Assembly: GCF_013349955.1 (NCBI RefSeq)
Contig: NZ_JABVXC010000008.1
Span: 1-64,000, forward strand
From: Onishia taeanensis
GTDB taxonomy: Bacteria > Pseudomonadota > Gammaproteobacteria > Pseudomonadales > Halomonadaceae
Length of the DNA stretch: 64,000 nucleotides
Direction of reading: 5' to 3'
In this document: positions 26,004-35,833 of the stretch, piece by piece
Position numbering within the stretch: position 1 is the first letter of the stretch
Layout: each line of letters starts with the position of its first letter
Translations under genes and position numbers: made by a program
Notes under the pieces: model-generated
Told to the model about the DNA's origin: nothing
Database searches by the model: none
What the model saw: only the letters and a program-made list of their open reading frames with translations

Positions 26004-28907
26004 ATGGATACTACGCTTTCCCCCGGCAACTCGTCCGTCAACGTGACCGCCCCACAGCAACTGCGGGTGATCAAGCGCAACGGCGATGTTGCACCCTTCG
26101 ATGCCAGCAAGATCGCCGTCGCCATGTCCAAGGCGTTCATCGCCGTGGAAGGCGACAACGCCGAGGCCTCCTCGCGCATCCGCGACTTCGTCACTCAGGC
26201 CTCCGACGCCATCTGCGAGGCCTTCCTGCGTCGCATGCCCGATGGCGGCACCCTGCACATCGAAGATATCCAGGACCAGGTCGAACTGGCGCTGATGCGC
26301 GCCGGCGAGCAAAAGGTCGCCCGCGCCTACGTGCTTTATCGCGAGGAGCACGCCCGGGCACGCGCCGCTGCCGGCGATGAAATCCAGAAGCCCCACCCCA
26401 GCCTCAACGTCACCCTGCCCGATGGCAGCCTGCGTCCGCTGGATCTGGGCCGCATCGAGACCCTGGTCTATGAGGCCTGCTCGGACCTGCCCAACACCGA
26501 GCCGCAGAAGATCGTCGATGACTCGGTGCGCAACCTCTATGACGGCGTGAGCGCCGACGGTGTCTCCCAGGCGCTGACTATGACCGCGCGCACTCTGGTC
26601 GAAAAGGACCCAAGCTACACCTACGTCACCGCGCGCCTGTTGCAGGACAATATCCGCCGCGAGGCGCTGTCCTTCCTGGGCGTGGCCGAGGAAGCCACCT
26701 ACAGCGACATGGCCGAGCTCTATGCGCCGGCCTTCAAGGCCTACATCGAGAAAGGCATCGAATTCGAACAGCTCGACGAGGCGCTGGCCGAGTTCGACCT
26801 GGAGCGCCTGGCTGCGGCGCTCGACCATACCCGCGACAATGCGTTTACCTATCTGGGTCTGCAGACCCTCTACGACCGCTACTTCATTCACCGTGACGAG
26901 GTGCGCTACGAGCTGCCTCAGGTGATGTTCATGCGCGTCGCCATGGGCCTGTCGCTCAACGAGGACGACCGCGAAGCGCGCGCCATCGAGTTCTACGAGC
27001 TGCTCTCTAGCTTCGACTACATGGCTTCCACGCCGACCCTGTTCAACTCCGGCACTCAGCGCAGCCAGCTCTCCAGCTGTTACCTGACCACCGTGCCCGA
27101 CAACCTGGACGGCATCTACAGCGCGATCCGCGACAACGCCATGCTCTCCAAGTGGGCCGGCGGTCTCGGCAACGACTGGACGCCGGTGCGCGCCCTGGGC
27201 TCCTACATCAAGGGCACCAACGGCAAGTCCCAGGGCGTCGTGCCCTTCCTCAAGGTAGTCAACGACACCGCCGTGGCCGTCAACCAGGGCGGCAAGCGCA
27301 AGGGCGCGGTCTGTGCCTACCTCGAGTCCTGGCACCTGGACGTCGAGGAATTCCTCGAACTGCGCAAGAACACCGGTGACGACCGTCGCCGTACCCACGA
27401 CATGAACACCGCCAACTGGGTGCCGGACCTGTTCATGAAGCGGGTCTTCGACGACCAGGAGTGGACACTGTTCTCACCGGCCACCTGCCCGGACCTGCAC
27501 GACCTGTACGGCGCGGCCTTCGAGAAGCGCTACCAGGAATACGAAGAGATGACCCGCAACGGTCAACTCAAGCTCTTCAAGCGGGTCAAGGCCAAGGACC
27601 TGTGGCGCAAGATGCTCTCGATGCTGTTCGAGACAGGCCACCCGTGGATCACCTTCAAGGATCCCTGCAACCTGCGCAGCCCGCAGCAGCATGCCGGCGT
27701 GGTGCATAGCTCCAACCTGTGCACCGAGATCACCCTGAACACCTCGGTCGACGAGATCGCGGTATGCAACCTGGGCTCGGTCAACCTCGCGCAGCACATG
27801 ACCGACGGCGAGCTCGATAACGAGAAGCTCAAGAAGACCGTGCGCACCGCCGTGCGGATGCTCGATAACGTCATCGACATCAACTACTACGCGGTGCCGC
27901 AGGCCAAGAATTCGAACTTCAAGCATCGCCCGGTGGGCCTTGGCATCATGGGCTTCCAGGATGCGCTGTACGCCCACGGCATCGCCTATGCCAGCGACGA
28001 AGCCGTCGAGTTCGCCGACCGTTCCATGGAGCTGGTCAGCTACCACGCCATCGAAGCCTCCTCTGATCTCGCCGCCGAGCGTGGCCAGTATCAAAGCTAT
28101 GAAGGCTCGCTGTGGAGCCAGGGCATTCTGCCGATCGATTCCATCGAGAAGCTCAAGGCCGAGCGCGGCGAGAAGTACATCGAGGTCGACACCTCCACCA
28201 CCCAGGACTGGGACCGCATCCGCGAGAAGCTGGCCGAACAGGGCATGCGCAACTCCAACGTCATGGCCATCGCTCCGACCGCGACCATCTCCAACATCTG
28301 CGGCGTGTCGCAGTCGATCGAGCCGACCTATCAGAACCTGTTCGTGAAATCGAACCTGTCCGGCGAGTTCACGGTGGTCAACTCCTACATGGTCAACGAC
28401 CTCAAGGAGCGCGGCCTGTGGGACGAGGTGATGATCAACGACCTCAAGTACTACGACGGCAGCGTGCAGCCGATCGACCGCGTACCGGACGATCTCAAGG
28501 CCAAGTACGCCACCGCCTTCGAGGTCGAACCCAAGTGGCTGGTGGAAGCCGCCTCGCGTCGCCAGAAGTGGATCGACCAGGCACAGTCGCTGAACCTCTA
28601 CATTCAGGGCGTATCCGGCAAGAAGCTCGACGTGACCTATCGCATGGCCTGGTTCCGCGGTCTCAAGACCACCTACTACCTGCGTGCGCTGGGTGCCACC
28701 TCGGTCGAGAAATCCACCGTCGATCGCGGCAATCTCAACGCCGTCGGTAACGGCAGCGAGCCGGCGCCCAAGCCGGAGGCAGCCCCGGCGCCAACGCCCA
28801 GCGAGCCCCGCGGTATCGAGGACTTCCTGAGCGGCAAGAGCGGCAGCGGTTCGCGCGCCCCCTCGGCCGGCGAGATCGATGAGCTGGGCTGCGAAGCCTG
28901 CCAGTAA
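26004..28907 (+). CDS. nrdA: Ribonucleotide reductase class Ia, alpha subunit
   Basis: Large subunit reducing ribonucleoside diphosphates to deoxy forms, 967 aa. It is longer than E. coli NrdA (761) because two ATP-cone domains occupy about residues 20-115 and 135-225, as in Pseudomonas NrdA. The catalytic Cys residues are visible in QLSSCYLTTV and SSNLCTEITLN, and the C-terminal shuttle pair in CEACQ. An Ala/Pro-rich linker of about 25 residues precedes the tail. ATG at 26004 has AGGAAG upstream. Expression is probably repressed by NrdR-(d)ATP from the boxes at 25810-25856. nrdB follows after 162 bases containing a tandem repeat. Confidence 0.96.
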   Translation: MDTTLSPGNSSVNVTAPQQLRVIKRNGDVAPFDASKIAVAMSKAFIAVEGDNAEASSRIRDFVTQASDAICEAFLRRMPDGGTLHIEDIQDQVELALMRAGEQKVARAYVLYREEHARARAAAGDEIQKPHPSLNVTLPDGSLRPLDLGRIETLVYEACSDLPNTEPQKIVDDSVRNLYDGVSADGVSQALTMTARTLVEKDPSYTYVTARLLQDNIRREALSFLGVAEEATYSDMAELYAPAFKAYIEKGIEFEQLDEALAEFDLERLAAALDHTRDNAFTYLGLQTLYDRYFIHRDEVRYELPQVMFMRVAMGLSLNEDDREARAIEFYELLSSFDYMASTPTLFNSGTQRSQLSSCYLTTVPDNLDGIYSAIRDNAMLSKWAGGLGNDWTPVRALGSYIKGTNGKSQGVVPFLKVVNDTAVAVNQGGKRKGAVCAYLESWHLDVEEFLELRKNTGDDRRRTHDMNTANWVPDLFMKRVFDDQEWTLFSPATCPDLHDLYGAAFEKRYQEYEEMTRNGQLKLFKRVKAKDLWRKMLSMLFETGHPWITFKDPCNLRSPQQHAGVVHSSNLCTEITLNTSVDEIAVCNLGSVNLAQHMTDGELDNEKLKKTVRTAVRMLDNVIDINYYAVPQAKNSNFKHRPVGLGIMGFQDALYAHGIAYASDEAVEFADRSMELVSYHAIEASSDLAAERGQYQSYEGSLWSQGILPIDSIEKLKAERGEKYIEVDTSTTQDWDRIREKLAEQGMRNSNVMAIAPTATISNICGVSQSIEPTYQNLFVKSNLSGEFTVVNSYMVNDLKERGLWDEVMINDLKYYDGSVQPIDRVPDDLKAKYATAFEVEPKWLVEAASRRQKWIDQAQSLNLYIQGVSGKKLDVTYRMAWFRGLKTTYYLRALGATSVEKSTVDRGNLNAVGNGSEPAPKPEAAPAPTPSEPRGIEDFLSGKSGSGSRAPSAGEIDELGCEACQ

Positions 28908-28942
28908 TCCGGTCAAGGGCCACGAGCTTCGGGCAGCGAGCC

Positions 28943-29009
28943 GCTCGAAGCTCGAAGCTCGAAGCTCGAAGCTCGAAGCTCGAAGCTCGAAGCTCGAAGC
29001 TCGAAGCTC
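28943..29009. repeat. Heptanucleotide tandem array between nrdA and nrdB
   Basis: The 7-mer GCTCGAA is repeated 9.6 times without a mismatch in the nrdA-nrdB intergenic region. An inverted GAGCTTCG just upstream (28924-28931) can pair with any unit, so several alternative hairpins are possible in the mRNA. Confidence 0.95.
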
Positions 29010-29069
29010 ACAGAGTCTAGTCACCGGCGTCACACGCTGACGCCGCCAGCGAGAGAACAGGACAGACAC

Positions 29070-30320
29070 ATGCTGAACTGGGACGAATTTCACGAAGACA
29101 CGATTGACGACAATAGCGCGGTCGCCGACAAGCCGGCCGAGGCCAAACCTGCGCCGGCCGCCGCCCCCGAGCCCGCTCCTGAGGCAGTCGCGGAAAGTGC
29201 CGGCGCCTACAAGGTCGCCGATCAGGACCGCCAGACTCGCGCCAAGCAGTCTCTCGAAGAGCTCGACGTGGCCGCCGGCCTCGAAGAACTCGAGATGGGC
29301 GCCAAGCGCATCGAGGTCGATCAGAAGCGCATGATCAACGCCCGCGCCGACCTCAACCAGCTGGTGCCCTTCAAGTACGAGTGGGCCTGGCAGAAGTACC
29401 TGGACGGCAGCGCCAACCACTGGATGCCCCAGGAAGTGAACATGAACGCCGACATCGCGCTGTGGAAGAGCGCGGACGGTCTCACCGCCGACGAGCGCCG
29501 CATCGTCGAGCGTTCACTGGGCTACTTCTCCACCGCCGACTCCCTGGTCGCCAATAACCTGGTGCTGGCCGTGTATCGCCTGATCACCAACCCCGAATGC
29601 CGCCAGTACCTGCTGCGCCAGGCCTTCGAGGAAGCGATCCACACCCACGCCTACCAGTATTGCGTGGAGTCGCTGGGCATGGACGAAGGCGAAGTCTTCA
29701 ACATGTACCGCGAGGTGCCTTCTGTTGCCGCCAAGTCAGCCTGGAGCCTCAAGCACACCCAGTCGCTGTCGCGCCCTGACTTCAACACCGGTACCCCGGA
29801 AACCGACCAGGAACTGCTGCGCAACCTGATCGCCTTCTACTGCGTGACCGAAGGCATCTTCTTCTACTGCGGCTTCAGCCAGATCCTGTCCATGGGCCGT
29901 CGCAACAAGATGACCGGCGTTGCCGAGCAGTTCCAGTACATCCTGCGCGACGAGTCCATGCACCTGAACTTCGGCGTCGACATGATCAACCAGATCAAGA
30001 TCGAGAACCCGCACCTGTGGACGCCGGAATTCCAGGACGAGGTCACCCAGATGATCCTCGAGGGCACCGAACTCGAGATCGCCTATGCCCGTGACACCAT
30101 GCCCCGCGGCGTGCTGGGCATGAACGCGGCGATCATGGAGGAATACCTGCACTTCATCTGCAACCGTCGCCTGGCGCAGATCGGCTTGAAGGAGCAGTTC
30201 CCGGGCGCCAAGAACCCCTTCCCGTGGATGAGCGAGATCATCGACCTGCGCAAGGAGAAGAACTTCTTCGAGACCCGCGTGACCGAGTACCAGGTCGGCG
30301 GCGCGCTGAGCTGGGACTGA
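29070..30320 (+). CDS. nrdB: Ribonucleotide reductase class Ia, beta subunit
   Basis: Small subunit housing the diiron-tyrosyl radical, 416 aa. Metal ligands appear in [20 protein letters not shown] (Glu, His, then the radical Tyr four residues after the His) and ESMHLNF. The N-terminus has an extra Ala/Pro-rich segment (about residues 22-48) absent from E. coli NrdB but typical of this longer Pseudomonas-like type. The C-terminal tail that docks into NrdA ends GGALSWD. It is co-transcribed with nrdA and ends at a strong terminator. Confidence 0.96.
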   Translation: MLNWDEFHEDTIDDNSAVADKPAEAKPAPAAAPEPAPEAVAESAGAYKVADQDRQTRAKQSLEELDVAAGLEELEMGAKRIEVDQKRMINARADLNQLVPFKYEWAWQKYLDGSANHWMPQEVNMNADIALWKSADGLTADERRIVERSLGYFSTADSLVANNLVLAVYRLITNPECRQYLLRQAFEEAIHTHAYQYCVESLGMDEGEVFNMYREVPSVAAKSAWSLKHTQSLSRPDFNTGTPETDQELLRNLIAFYCVTEGIFFYCGFSQILSMGRRNKMTGVAEQFQYILRDESMHLNFGVDMINQIKIENPHLWTPEFQDEVTQMILEGTELEIAYARDTMPRGVLGMNAAIMEEYLHFICNRRLAQIGLKEQFPGAKNPFPWMSEIIDLRKEKNFFETRVTEYQVGGALSWD

Positions 30321-30356
30321 GCTCACCACAAGGATGGCGTAACGCCTGCTGTCACC

Positions 30357-30384
30357 AACACCCGCCACTCGGCGGGTGTTTTTG
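30357..30384 (+). terminator. nrdAB terminator
   Basis: Arms AACACCCGCC (30357-30366) and GGCGGGTGTT (30371-30380) with a four-base loop, followed directly by TTTTG. A textbook Rho-independent terminator. Confidence 0.9.
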
Positions 30385-30432
30385 TGCCGGGATACCAGGC
30401 TCTTGCGCGCATGTGGTAGGCAACACAGCGAC

Positions 30433-33180
30433 TCAGGCCGAGCCCGTGCGCGCGCTCAGCCAAGGCATCAGGCGCTCAAGTGACATGGGCCTGGCCAGTA
30501 GATAGCCCTGGTAGAGATCGCAGCATTGCGCTTTCAGATAATCGAGCTGGGCCTGGGTTTCCACCCCTTCGGCGACCACCTGAAGTTCCAGCTCCTTGGC
30601 CAGAGTGATGATCCCTTTGCAGATGGCAGCATCCTTGGTGTTGTGGCCCAGGTTACTGACGAAACTTCGATCGACCTTGATCTTCTTGATGGGCAGGTAG
30701 CGAAGATAGCTCAGGCTCGAGAAACCAGTTCCGAAGTCATCGATGGCGGTGCTTACACCGAGGTTTTCCAGCTCATGTATTCGTTCGATAGCACTGTCGG
30801 TGTTTCGCATCAGGATGCCCTCGGTGAGTTCAAGCTCCAGATGCTCGTGACAGAATTCGGCCGTCTCCAGCGTCTGTTTGAGGCCAGCCAGAAAGTCGGC
30901 GCGGTGAAACGCCATCGGCGACAGGTTGATGGACACCCGCCCATTGAATAACCCTTGCGCCAGCAGATCCTTAACATCTCGGCAGGCGCGTGCCATTACC
31001 CACTGGTTCAGGGCAACGATCTGTCCGGTCTCTTCGGCAAGGGGAATGAAGTCACAGGGCGGAATGGCACCCTTGGTGGGGTGTTGCCAACGCACCAGCG
31101 CTTCGAGCCCATCCAGTCGGCCATCAGCGTCCAGCAGCGGCTGATAATGCAGCGCCAGACGCTCCTGAGTGATCGCTTCCTGAAGCTCATTGCGCAGGGT
31201 TAACCGCTGAGAATGACGGCTGTCGAGGTCGGCACTGAACTGATGATAGGTATTGCGCCCCTCCTGTTTGGCCTCATACATGGCCATGTCGGCCTGTTGA
31301 ATAAGCTTGCCGTTCTGTTCATCACTCGTGGTACCACTCGCATGACTGATGGCGATACCGATGCTCGCTGAGAGGTACAACTCGTGACCGCCCACTCGAT
31401 GTGGAGCCACGAGCTCATGCAATACCCGACTGGCCACCTCGCTGGCTTCGCTGCTCTCATGCAGATCCGGCAACACCAGCACGAATTCATCGCCCCCTAG
31501 TCGAGCCAGCGTGTCGCTGGGCCTTAGCCCGCGGCTCAGGCAGCGCGTCACGCTGATCAGGAGTTGATCGCCGATCTCGTGCCCTAGGGTGTCGTTGATC
31601 GGCTTGAATTCATCAAGATCGATGAACAGCACTGCCAGCACATGGCCGTGTCGTCGAGCCAGTGCCAGGCCTTGTTGCAGCCGGTCGTTGAGCAATGCTC
31701 GATTGGGGAGCCCAGTCAGGACATCGTGGCTAGCATGGTAGGCCAGCCTCGCTTCCTGATCCTTGCGTTCGGTGATGTCATTCATGATGCCGACGAAGTG
31801 CGTAGCTCGGCCTTTAACATCGCGTACCGGAGAAATGAACAGCTGATTCCAGAACGGCGTGCCATCGAAGCGATAGTTCCGCAAGGTGAGTGCCAGTTCC
31901 TGCCCCTGATCGAGGGAAGCCTGTATCCGTGCGGCCTGCTTGGGATCGGTCTCCGGGCCCTCAAGGAAGCTACCGCTATACCCCAGGACCTGATCCGCGC
32001 GATAGCCCGTGATGCGAGTAAAGGCAGGGTTGACGTAGATGACCGGATGCTCGGGTTGGGTGGCATCGGTGATGATCACGGCATTGCTGCTGGCCTCAAT
32101 GCTGCGTTCGAGCACATTAAGGCGCTCCAGGTCGCGCTGGAGCTGTGTAATGTCTTCGACGATGCCATACACGCCCTGCACCCGATCATCTATCAGGATC
32201 GGCAGCAGCCTCACATCGAGGGTCTTAGGCGCCTGGCTTGGCGGCGTGAAATAAAGCTCATACTGCTGAATCTGACCGCTCTTCACGGCCTCGAAGGCCG
32301 CCACCACTCGTTCGAGAGCCTGATGGCTCACGACCTCTGGCGTTAGCACCTGCTGGAGGGAGCGTCCCAGAAGCGCGGCGGCATCGATACCGATGACGGC
32401 CTCTGCCGCCGGATTAATACTGCGATGTACGCCATCAAGATCTATCGAGATCACGGCATCCGGATTTTGAGTGAACAGCGAACGAAATCGCTGCTCGCTG
32501 ATATGGAGCTCCCGCGTCTGGGACGAGCGAATGGACATCAGCGACAAGCTGACGATCAGTTGATGCGTAAGGCCGATGCCCAACAGCCCGACGCCCAGCC
32601 CCAAGCTAGCGACCAGCATGCCGGCCCGCCCTGTCAGCCCCTGAGGCAGCACTCCACTGATCAGCCACCAGGCCGTAACGCTCAGTGTAGTACCCAGAGC
32701 CCCGGTGATAAGCATTGTGCGTGAGAGCGGAGGCAGCGACTCGTCTTGAGCCGGGCTACTCAGCAGCAGCGCTGCCCCCAGCAGCATCACGTCAAGACTC
32801 GAGGCCAGGGTCATGGGCGTAAAGAGGGCCGCGGTGGCGGCGCCCTCGGCGGGCCACAACCACAGCGTCAACGACAGGCTACCCAGCATGACCGCAAGCC
32901 AGCCGCCTCTGCGCGATAGGCGCGAGTGTAGCCCCGCACGCCAGTGCCGCTGATGATAAACGATCCACATCAGCCCAAGTGTCAGCAGTAGCAACAGGAC
33001 GCTGACTAATGGCGCAGCCATCCGCCAAGGCGGTATTGGCGTATAAGGCAGAAGCATGTGAGGTAGCGCTGCTTGAGGGAGAAACACCACGAGGATGTTG
33101 ATCAGAGCGAGAACCAGACTGGTAATCAGCAGGACCAACAGGCTCGCTTGGCGCATCAACGCTCGATTATTCAAATCCAT
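30433..33180 (-). CDS. Membrane PAS/LOV-like GGDEF-EAL protein
   Basis: Putative bifunctional c-di-GMP enzyme, 915 aa from ATG 33180. Seven or so N-terminal helices (about 8-215) form a MASE-like sensor. A PAS domain follows (about 230-345), then a LOV-like PAS (about 362-470), GGDEF (about 480-640) and EAL (about 655-905). The GGDEF site is intact (LGGDEF, 562-566), as are EALVRW (693-698) and DDFGTGFSS. The LOV-like domain keeps the flavin-binding Asn pair but has Gly403 where the photoactive Cys should be. The SD at the start is weak, so the N-terminus could be a few residues shorter. Direction of net activity cannot be told. Confidence 0.85.
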   Translation of the reverse strand: MDLNNRALMRQASLLVLLITSLVLALINILVVFLPQAALPHMLLPYTPIPPWRMAAPLVSVLLLLLTLGLMWIVYHQRHWRAGLHSRLSRRGGWLAVMLGSLSLTLWLWPAEGAATAALFTPMTLASSLDVMLLGAALLLSSPAQDESLPPLSRTMLITGALGTTLSVTAWWLISGVLPQGLTGRAGMLVASLGLGVGLLGIGLTHQLIVSLSLMSIRSSQTRELHISEQRFRSLFTQNPDAVISIDLDGVHRSINPAAEAVIGIDAAALLGRSLQQVLTPEVVSHQALERVVAAFEAVKSGQIQQYELYFTPPSQAPKTLDVRLLPILIDDRVQGVYGIVEDITQLQRDLERLNVLERSIEASSNAVIITDATQPEHPVIYVNPAFTRITGYRADQVLGYSGSFLEGPETDPKQAARIQASLDQGQELALTLRNYRFDGTPFWNQLFISPVRDVKGRATHFVGIMNDITERKDQEARLAYHASHDVLTGLPNRALLNDRLQQGLALARRHGHVLAVLFIDLDEFKPINDTLGHEIGDQLLISVTRCLSRGLRPSDTLARLGGDEFVLVLPDLHESSEASEVASRVLHELVAPHRVGGHELYLSASIGIAISHASGTTSDEQNGKLIQQADMAMYEAKQEGRNTYHQFSADLDSRHSQRLTLRNELQEAITQERLALHYQPLLDADGRLDGLEALVRWQHPTKGAIPPCDFIPLAEETGQIVALNQWVMARACRDVKDLLAQGLFNGRVSINLSPMAFHRADFLAGLKQTLETAEFCHEHLELELTEGILMRNTDSAIERIHELENLGVSTAIDDFGTGFSSLSYLRYLPIKKIKVDRSFVSNLGHNTKDAAICKGIITLAKELELQVVAEGVETQAQLDYLKAQCCDLYQGYLLARPMSLERLMPWLSARTGSA

Positions 33181-33394
33181 TTGAATGTAACCTAGGCAAT
33201 CCAGCGGACTGCTGTTGCTATCGAGTCTTTTAAAGCGAATCCAGCAATCGAATCTGGAGCGCAATTGAATGAGGGGCGTGTCGGCATAGCCAAAAGCCGA
33301 GGTGGGTGGTTAATTATTGTTAATGAAACGTAATGATATAGTACCTATCTGTGCATCGAAATATTAGCCGCTTCCCATAAAAATGAGTCGGCTT

Positions 33395-33449
33395 CCAACA
33401 ACGGTACTAAGCGGCACTCGCCCGCTGATAGACTAGGCTCCGTTGTTGG
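33395..33449. other. Two-tier hairpin in the gap upstream of the GGDEF-EAL gene
   Basis: Arms CCAACAACGG (33395-33404) and CCGTTGTTGG (33440-33449) enclose an inner AGCGG/CCGCT pair. It lies in the 828-base gap 33181-34008, whose left part is AT-rich. The gap also holds a doubtful ORF (33580-33882) and a GGGGGACGGT-type relic at 33508-33526. I recognise no RNA family. Confidence 0.4.
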
Positions 33450-33579
33450 CCAAGCACGACCACTAAAAAGACAAAAACAGACATGAACAAGGCAGGCCAC
33501 TGGCTTGCATGCAGAACCGTCCCCCTCTCGCGCCCTCAGCGCTGATCGTTGCCCGTCGGGGCACGCTTCCTGCCAGTGA

Positions 33580-33882
33580 TCATGGCGCACACCAGGTTGT
33601 GTCGGGCAGACAGCTGGAGGCGATCCCCCCGACCAGCTGCAGGCCACCACCAGATTGCCCGCCACCGCGTGAACCTCCTGCACTCAGCCAACGCCCCAGA
33701 AACGGTCGAGGGTCGATAGCCAGCCGGAGCAGGTCAGCACCGCGAGAGACGACAGCAAGACGATTATCCTCCTCGTTCAGTCTCGGAATGAATGCCACTC
33801 GGGTGGCCTCACTCATTCTCCGCTCCGTGACTGAAGTCAACCTTAGCGGCAACGGGATGCGCAGCAGGCAGCCCTCGATCAC
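33580..33882 (-). CDS. Hypothetical protein (100 aa), doubtful
   Basis: Open frame starting at GTG 33882, preceded by a good GAGGAG seven bases upstream. The first 65 residues have normal protein-like composition (SEATRVAFIPRLNEEDNRL, then VSRGADLLRLAIDPRPFLG). The last 30 are Gly/Ser-rich and end in a cysteine-containing tail, as if a frameshift had cut the gene. I recognise no family. It could be the 5' part of a decayed gene whose remainder lies in another frame at 33345-33683. Confidence 0.3.
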   Translation of the reverse strand: MIEGCLLRIPLPLRLTSVTERRMSEATRVAFIPRLNEEDNRLAVVSRGADLLRLAIDPRPFLGRWLSAGGSRGGGQSGGGLQLVGGIASSCLPDTTWCAP

Positions 33883-34008
33883 AAAATCTCCTCACCTCCC
33901 CAATGTGATCTGGCGCAAGACGCGCCGGGCTCCTGTTGCCGCGTCGTGTAGAATCAACATCTCAAGGCGTCTAGAACGTGCCTCCACACCTATGACAGGG
34001 AGACGAAG

Positions 34009-35829
34009 GTGGCCATTGCGCTATTGATCAACGTGCTGATCTTTCTCGCCGCGGCGGTGCTCATCGTGCCGCTGTTCAAGCGTCTCGGGCTCGGCGAAGT
34101 GCTCGGCTACCTGGCCGCCGGGGTCGTGATCGGCCCTTCGGCGTTGGCGCTGGTGCCCGACGCCGATGCCGTGTTGCAGTTTTCTCAGGTGGGCATCGTT
34201 TTCCTGCTGTTCGTGATTGGCCTGGAACTCAAGCCTTCCCGGCTCAAGCTGATGCACCGGGCGATCTTTCGCTTCGGTAGCCTGCAGGTGGCCATCACCA
34301 CGTTGGGGCTATCGGCGGCGGCCTGGGGGCTGGGCCTGCCCCCGGTGTCGGCCCTGGTGGTGGGTTTCAGCCTGGGGCTGTGCTCGACCCCGCTGGTGCT
34401 GCAACTGCTGGGGGAGCGTCACGAGTTGCAGACTCGCCACGGTCGCAATGCCTTCTCGCTGCTGCTGTTTCAGGATCTGGCGGCGATTCCGGTGCTGGCG
34501 GCGATTCCCATTCTTGCCGCCGGCTCACTGCTTTCCGACGGCGTCACGCCGCTGCTTACCGAGGTGGCCGTCGCCTTCGGCGCCTTCGCCGGGCTGATCA
34601 TTGGCGGTCGGCTGCTGCTGCGCCCATTATTTCGCTTTGCCGCCGGCACCGAGAGCCGCGAAGTCTTCTCCGGCACCGTGCTGCTGGTGGTGATCGGCGC
34701 GGCATTGCTGATGGAACTGGCCGGCCTGTCGATGGCACTGGGGGCTTTTATCGCCGGAGTGCTGCTGGCCGACTCCGAATTCCGCCACAATATCGAAGCC
34801 GATATCGAGCCTTTCCGCGGCCTGCTGCTGGGGCTGTTTTTCATGGCCGTGGGCATGACCGCTCAGATCGGCCTGCTCGCCGACATGCCGCTGATCATCG
34901 CTGGCCTGACCGCGACCCTGCTGCTGACCAAAGGGCTCTCGTTACTGGCGGCTTCGAGGCTCTACGGCACTGGCTGGAAAGAGGCCACGACACTCGCCGT
35001 GCTGCTCTCACAGGGCGGTGAATTCGGCTTCGTGCTGCTCACGGCGGCCGGCAGTGCCGCGCTGCTGGATCGCGAGCTGGTCAATCTGCTGGTGCTGGTG
35101 GTCTCGCTGTCGATGGCGACCACACCACTGCTGTATCTGGTCCACGTGCGCGGCATTCGTCCGCTGTTCAAGGGCAAGCGCAAGAAGCCCAGTTTCGATC
35201 AGCCGGTGGATGACTCGCCACAGATCATCATCGCCGGCTTCGGCCGCTTTGGGCAGATCATGGGCCGCGCTCTACAGGGGCTGAAGATTCCCTATACGGT
35301 CCTCGACATCAACGCCGAACAGGTCGAGTTCGTGCGTCGCTATGGCAACAAGGTCTACTATGGCGACGCCTCGCGCATCGACCTGCTGGAGGCCGCCGGC
35401 GCCGACAAGGCAAGGGTGATGGTAGTGGCGGTAGGCGATACCGAGGCTTCGATGCGCATCGTCACCCAGGTGCAGCGCCAGTTCCCGCATCTGCGCCTCT
35501 ACGCTCGGGCCCGCAATCGCTATCATGCGCACCTGCTGATGCGTGCAGGCGTCGAGCATCTGGTGCGCGAACTGTTACCAGCGAGCCTGGAATTGACCCG
35601 CGAAGTACTGATCGAGCTGGGCGTCAGCCGCGACCAGGCCCAACACACCATCGACACCTTCCGTCCCCACGACGAGCAGGCGCTGCGCCGTCAGCTCGAG
35701 GTCTTTGGTAACGAGAAGAAGCAGATTCAGACCGTGCAGGAAGCCGCCCGCGAACTCGAGGCACTCTACGAGGCCGACGAAGACATCGACACCTCGCTAA
35801 CGCCGCTCTCACGCCCACCACAAGGATGA
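34009..35829 (+). CDS. Kef-type K+/H+ antiporter (CPA2) with TrkA-N domain
   Basis: Monovalent cation/proton antiporter, 606 aa. Residues about 1-385 contain 12 hydrophobic helices with the CPA2 pattern (GEVLGYLAAGVVIGPSAL; LLFVIGLELKPS; LLFQDLAAIPVLA). A cytosolic TrkA-N/RCK domain follows at about 405-530 (IIIAGFGRFGQ, the Rossmann NAD loop). A charged tail completes it. The start GTG at 34009 has GGGAGA upstream. Without a KefF/KefG partner nearby, the glutathione-gated KefB/C label is not secure. In a halophile it would help potassium homeostasis and pH control. Confidence 0.88.
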   Translation: MAIALLINVLIFLAAAVLIVPLFKRLGLGEVLGYLAAGVVIGPSALALVPDADAVLQFSQVGIVFLLFVIGLELKPSRLKLMHRAIFRFGSLQVAITTLGLSAAAWGLGLPPVSALVVGFSLGLCSTPLVLQLLGERHELQTRHGRNAFSLLLFQDLAAIPVLAAIPILAAGSLLSDGVTPLLTEVAVAFGAFAGLIIGGRLLLRPLFRFAAGTESREVFSGTVLLVVIGAALLMELAGLSMALGAFIAGVLLADSEFRHNIEADIEPFRGLLLGLFFMAVGMTAQIGLLADMPLIIAGLTATLLLTKGLSLLAASRLYGTGWKEATTLAVLLSQGGEFGFVLLTAAGSAALLDRELVNLLVLVVSLSMATTPLLYLVHVRGIRPLFKGKRKKPSFDQPVDDSPQIIIAGFGRFGQIMGRALQGLKIPYTVLDINAEQVEFVRRYGNKVYYGDASRIDLLEAAGADKARVMVVAVGDTEASMRIVTQVQRQFPHLRLYARARNRYHAHLLMRAGVEHLVRELLPASLELTREVLIELGVSRDQAQHTIDTFRPHDEQALRRQLEVFGNEKKQIQTVQEAARELEALYEADEDIDTSLTPLSRPPQG

Positions 35830-35833
35830 CGCC

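Noticed and set aside
28943..29009. CRISPR-like array
   Set aside because: Units are seven bases without spacers; this is a simple tandem repeat.
27474..29420. 648-codon minus-strand frame across nrdA and nrdB
   Set aside because: Antisense to both reductase genes; the repeat RASSFEL in it only reflects the heptanucleotide array.
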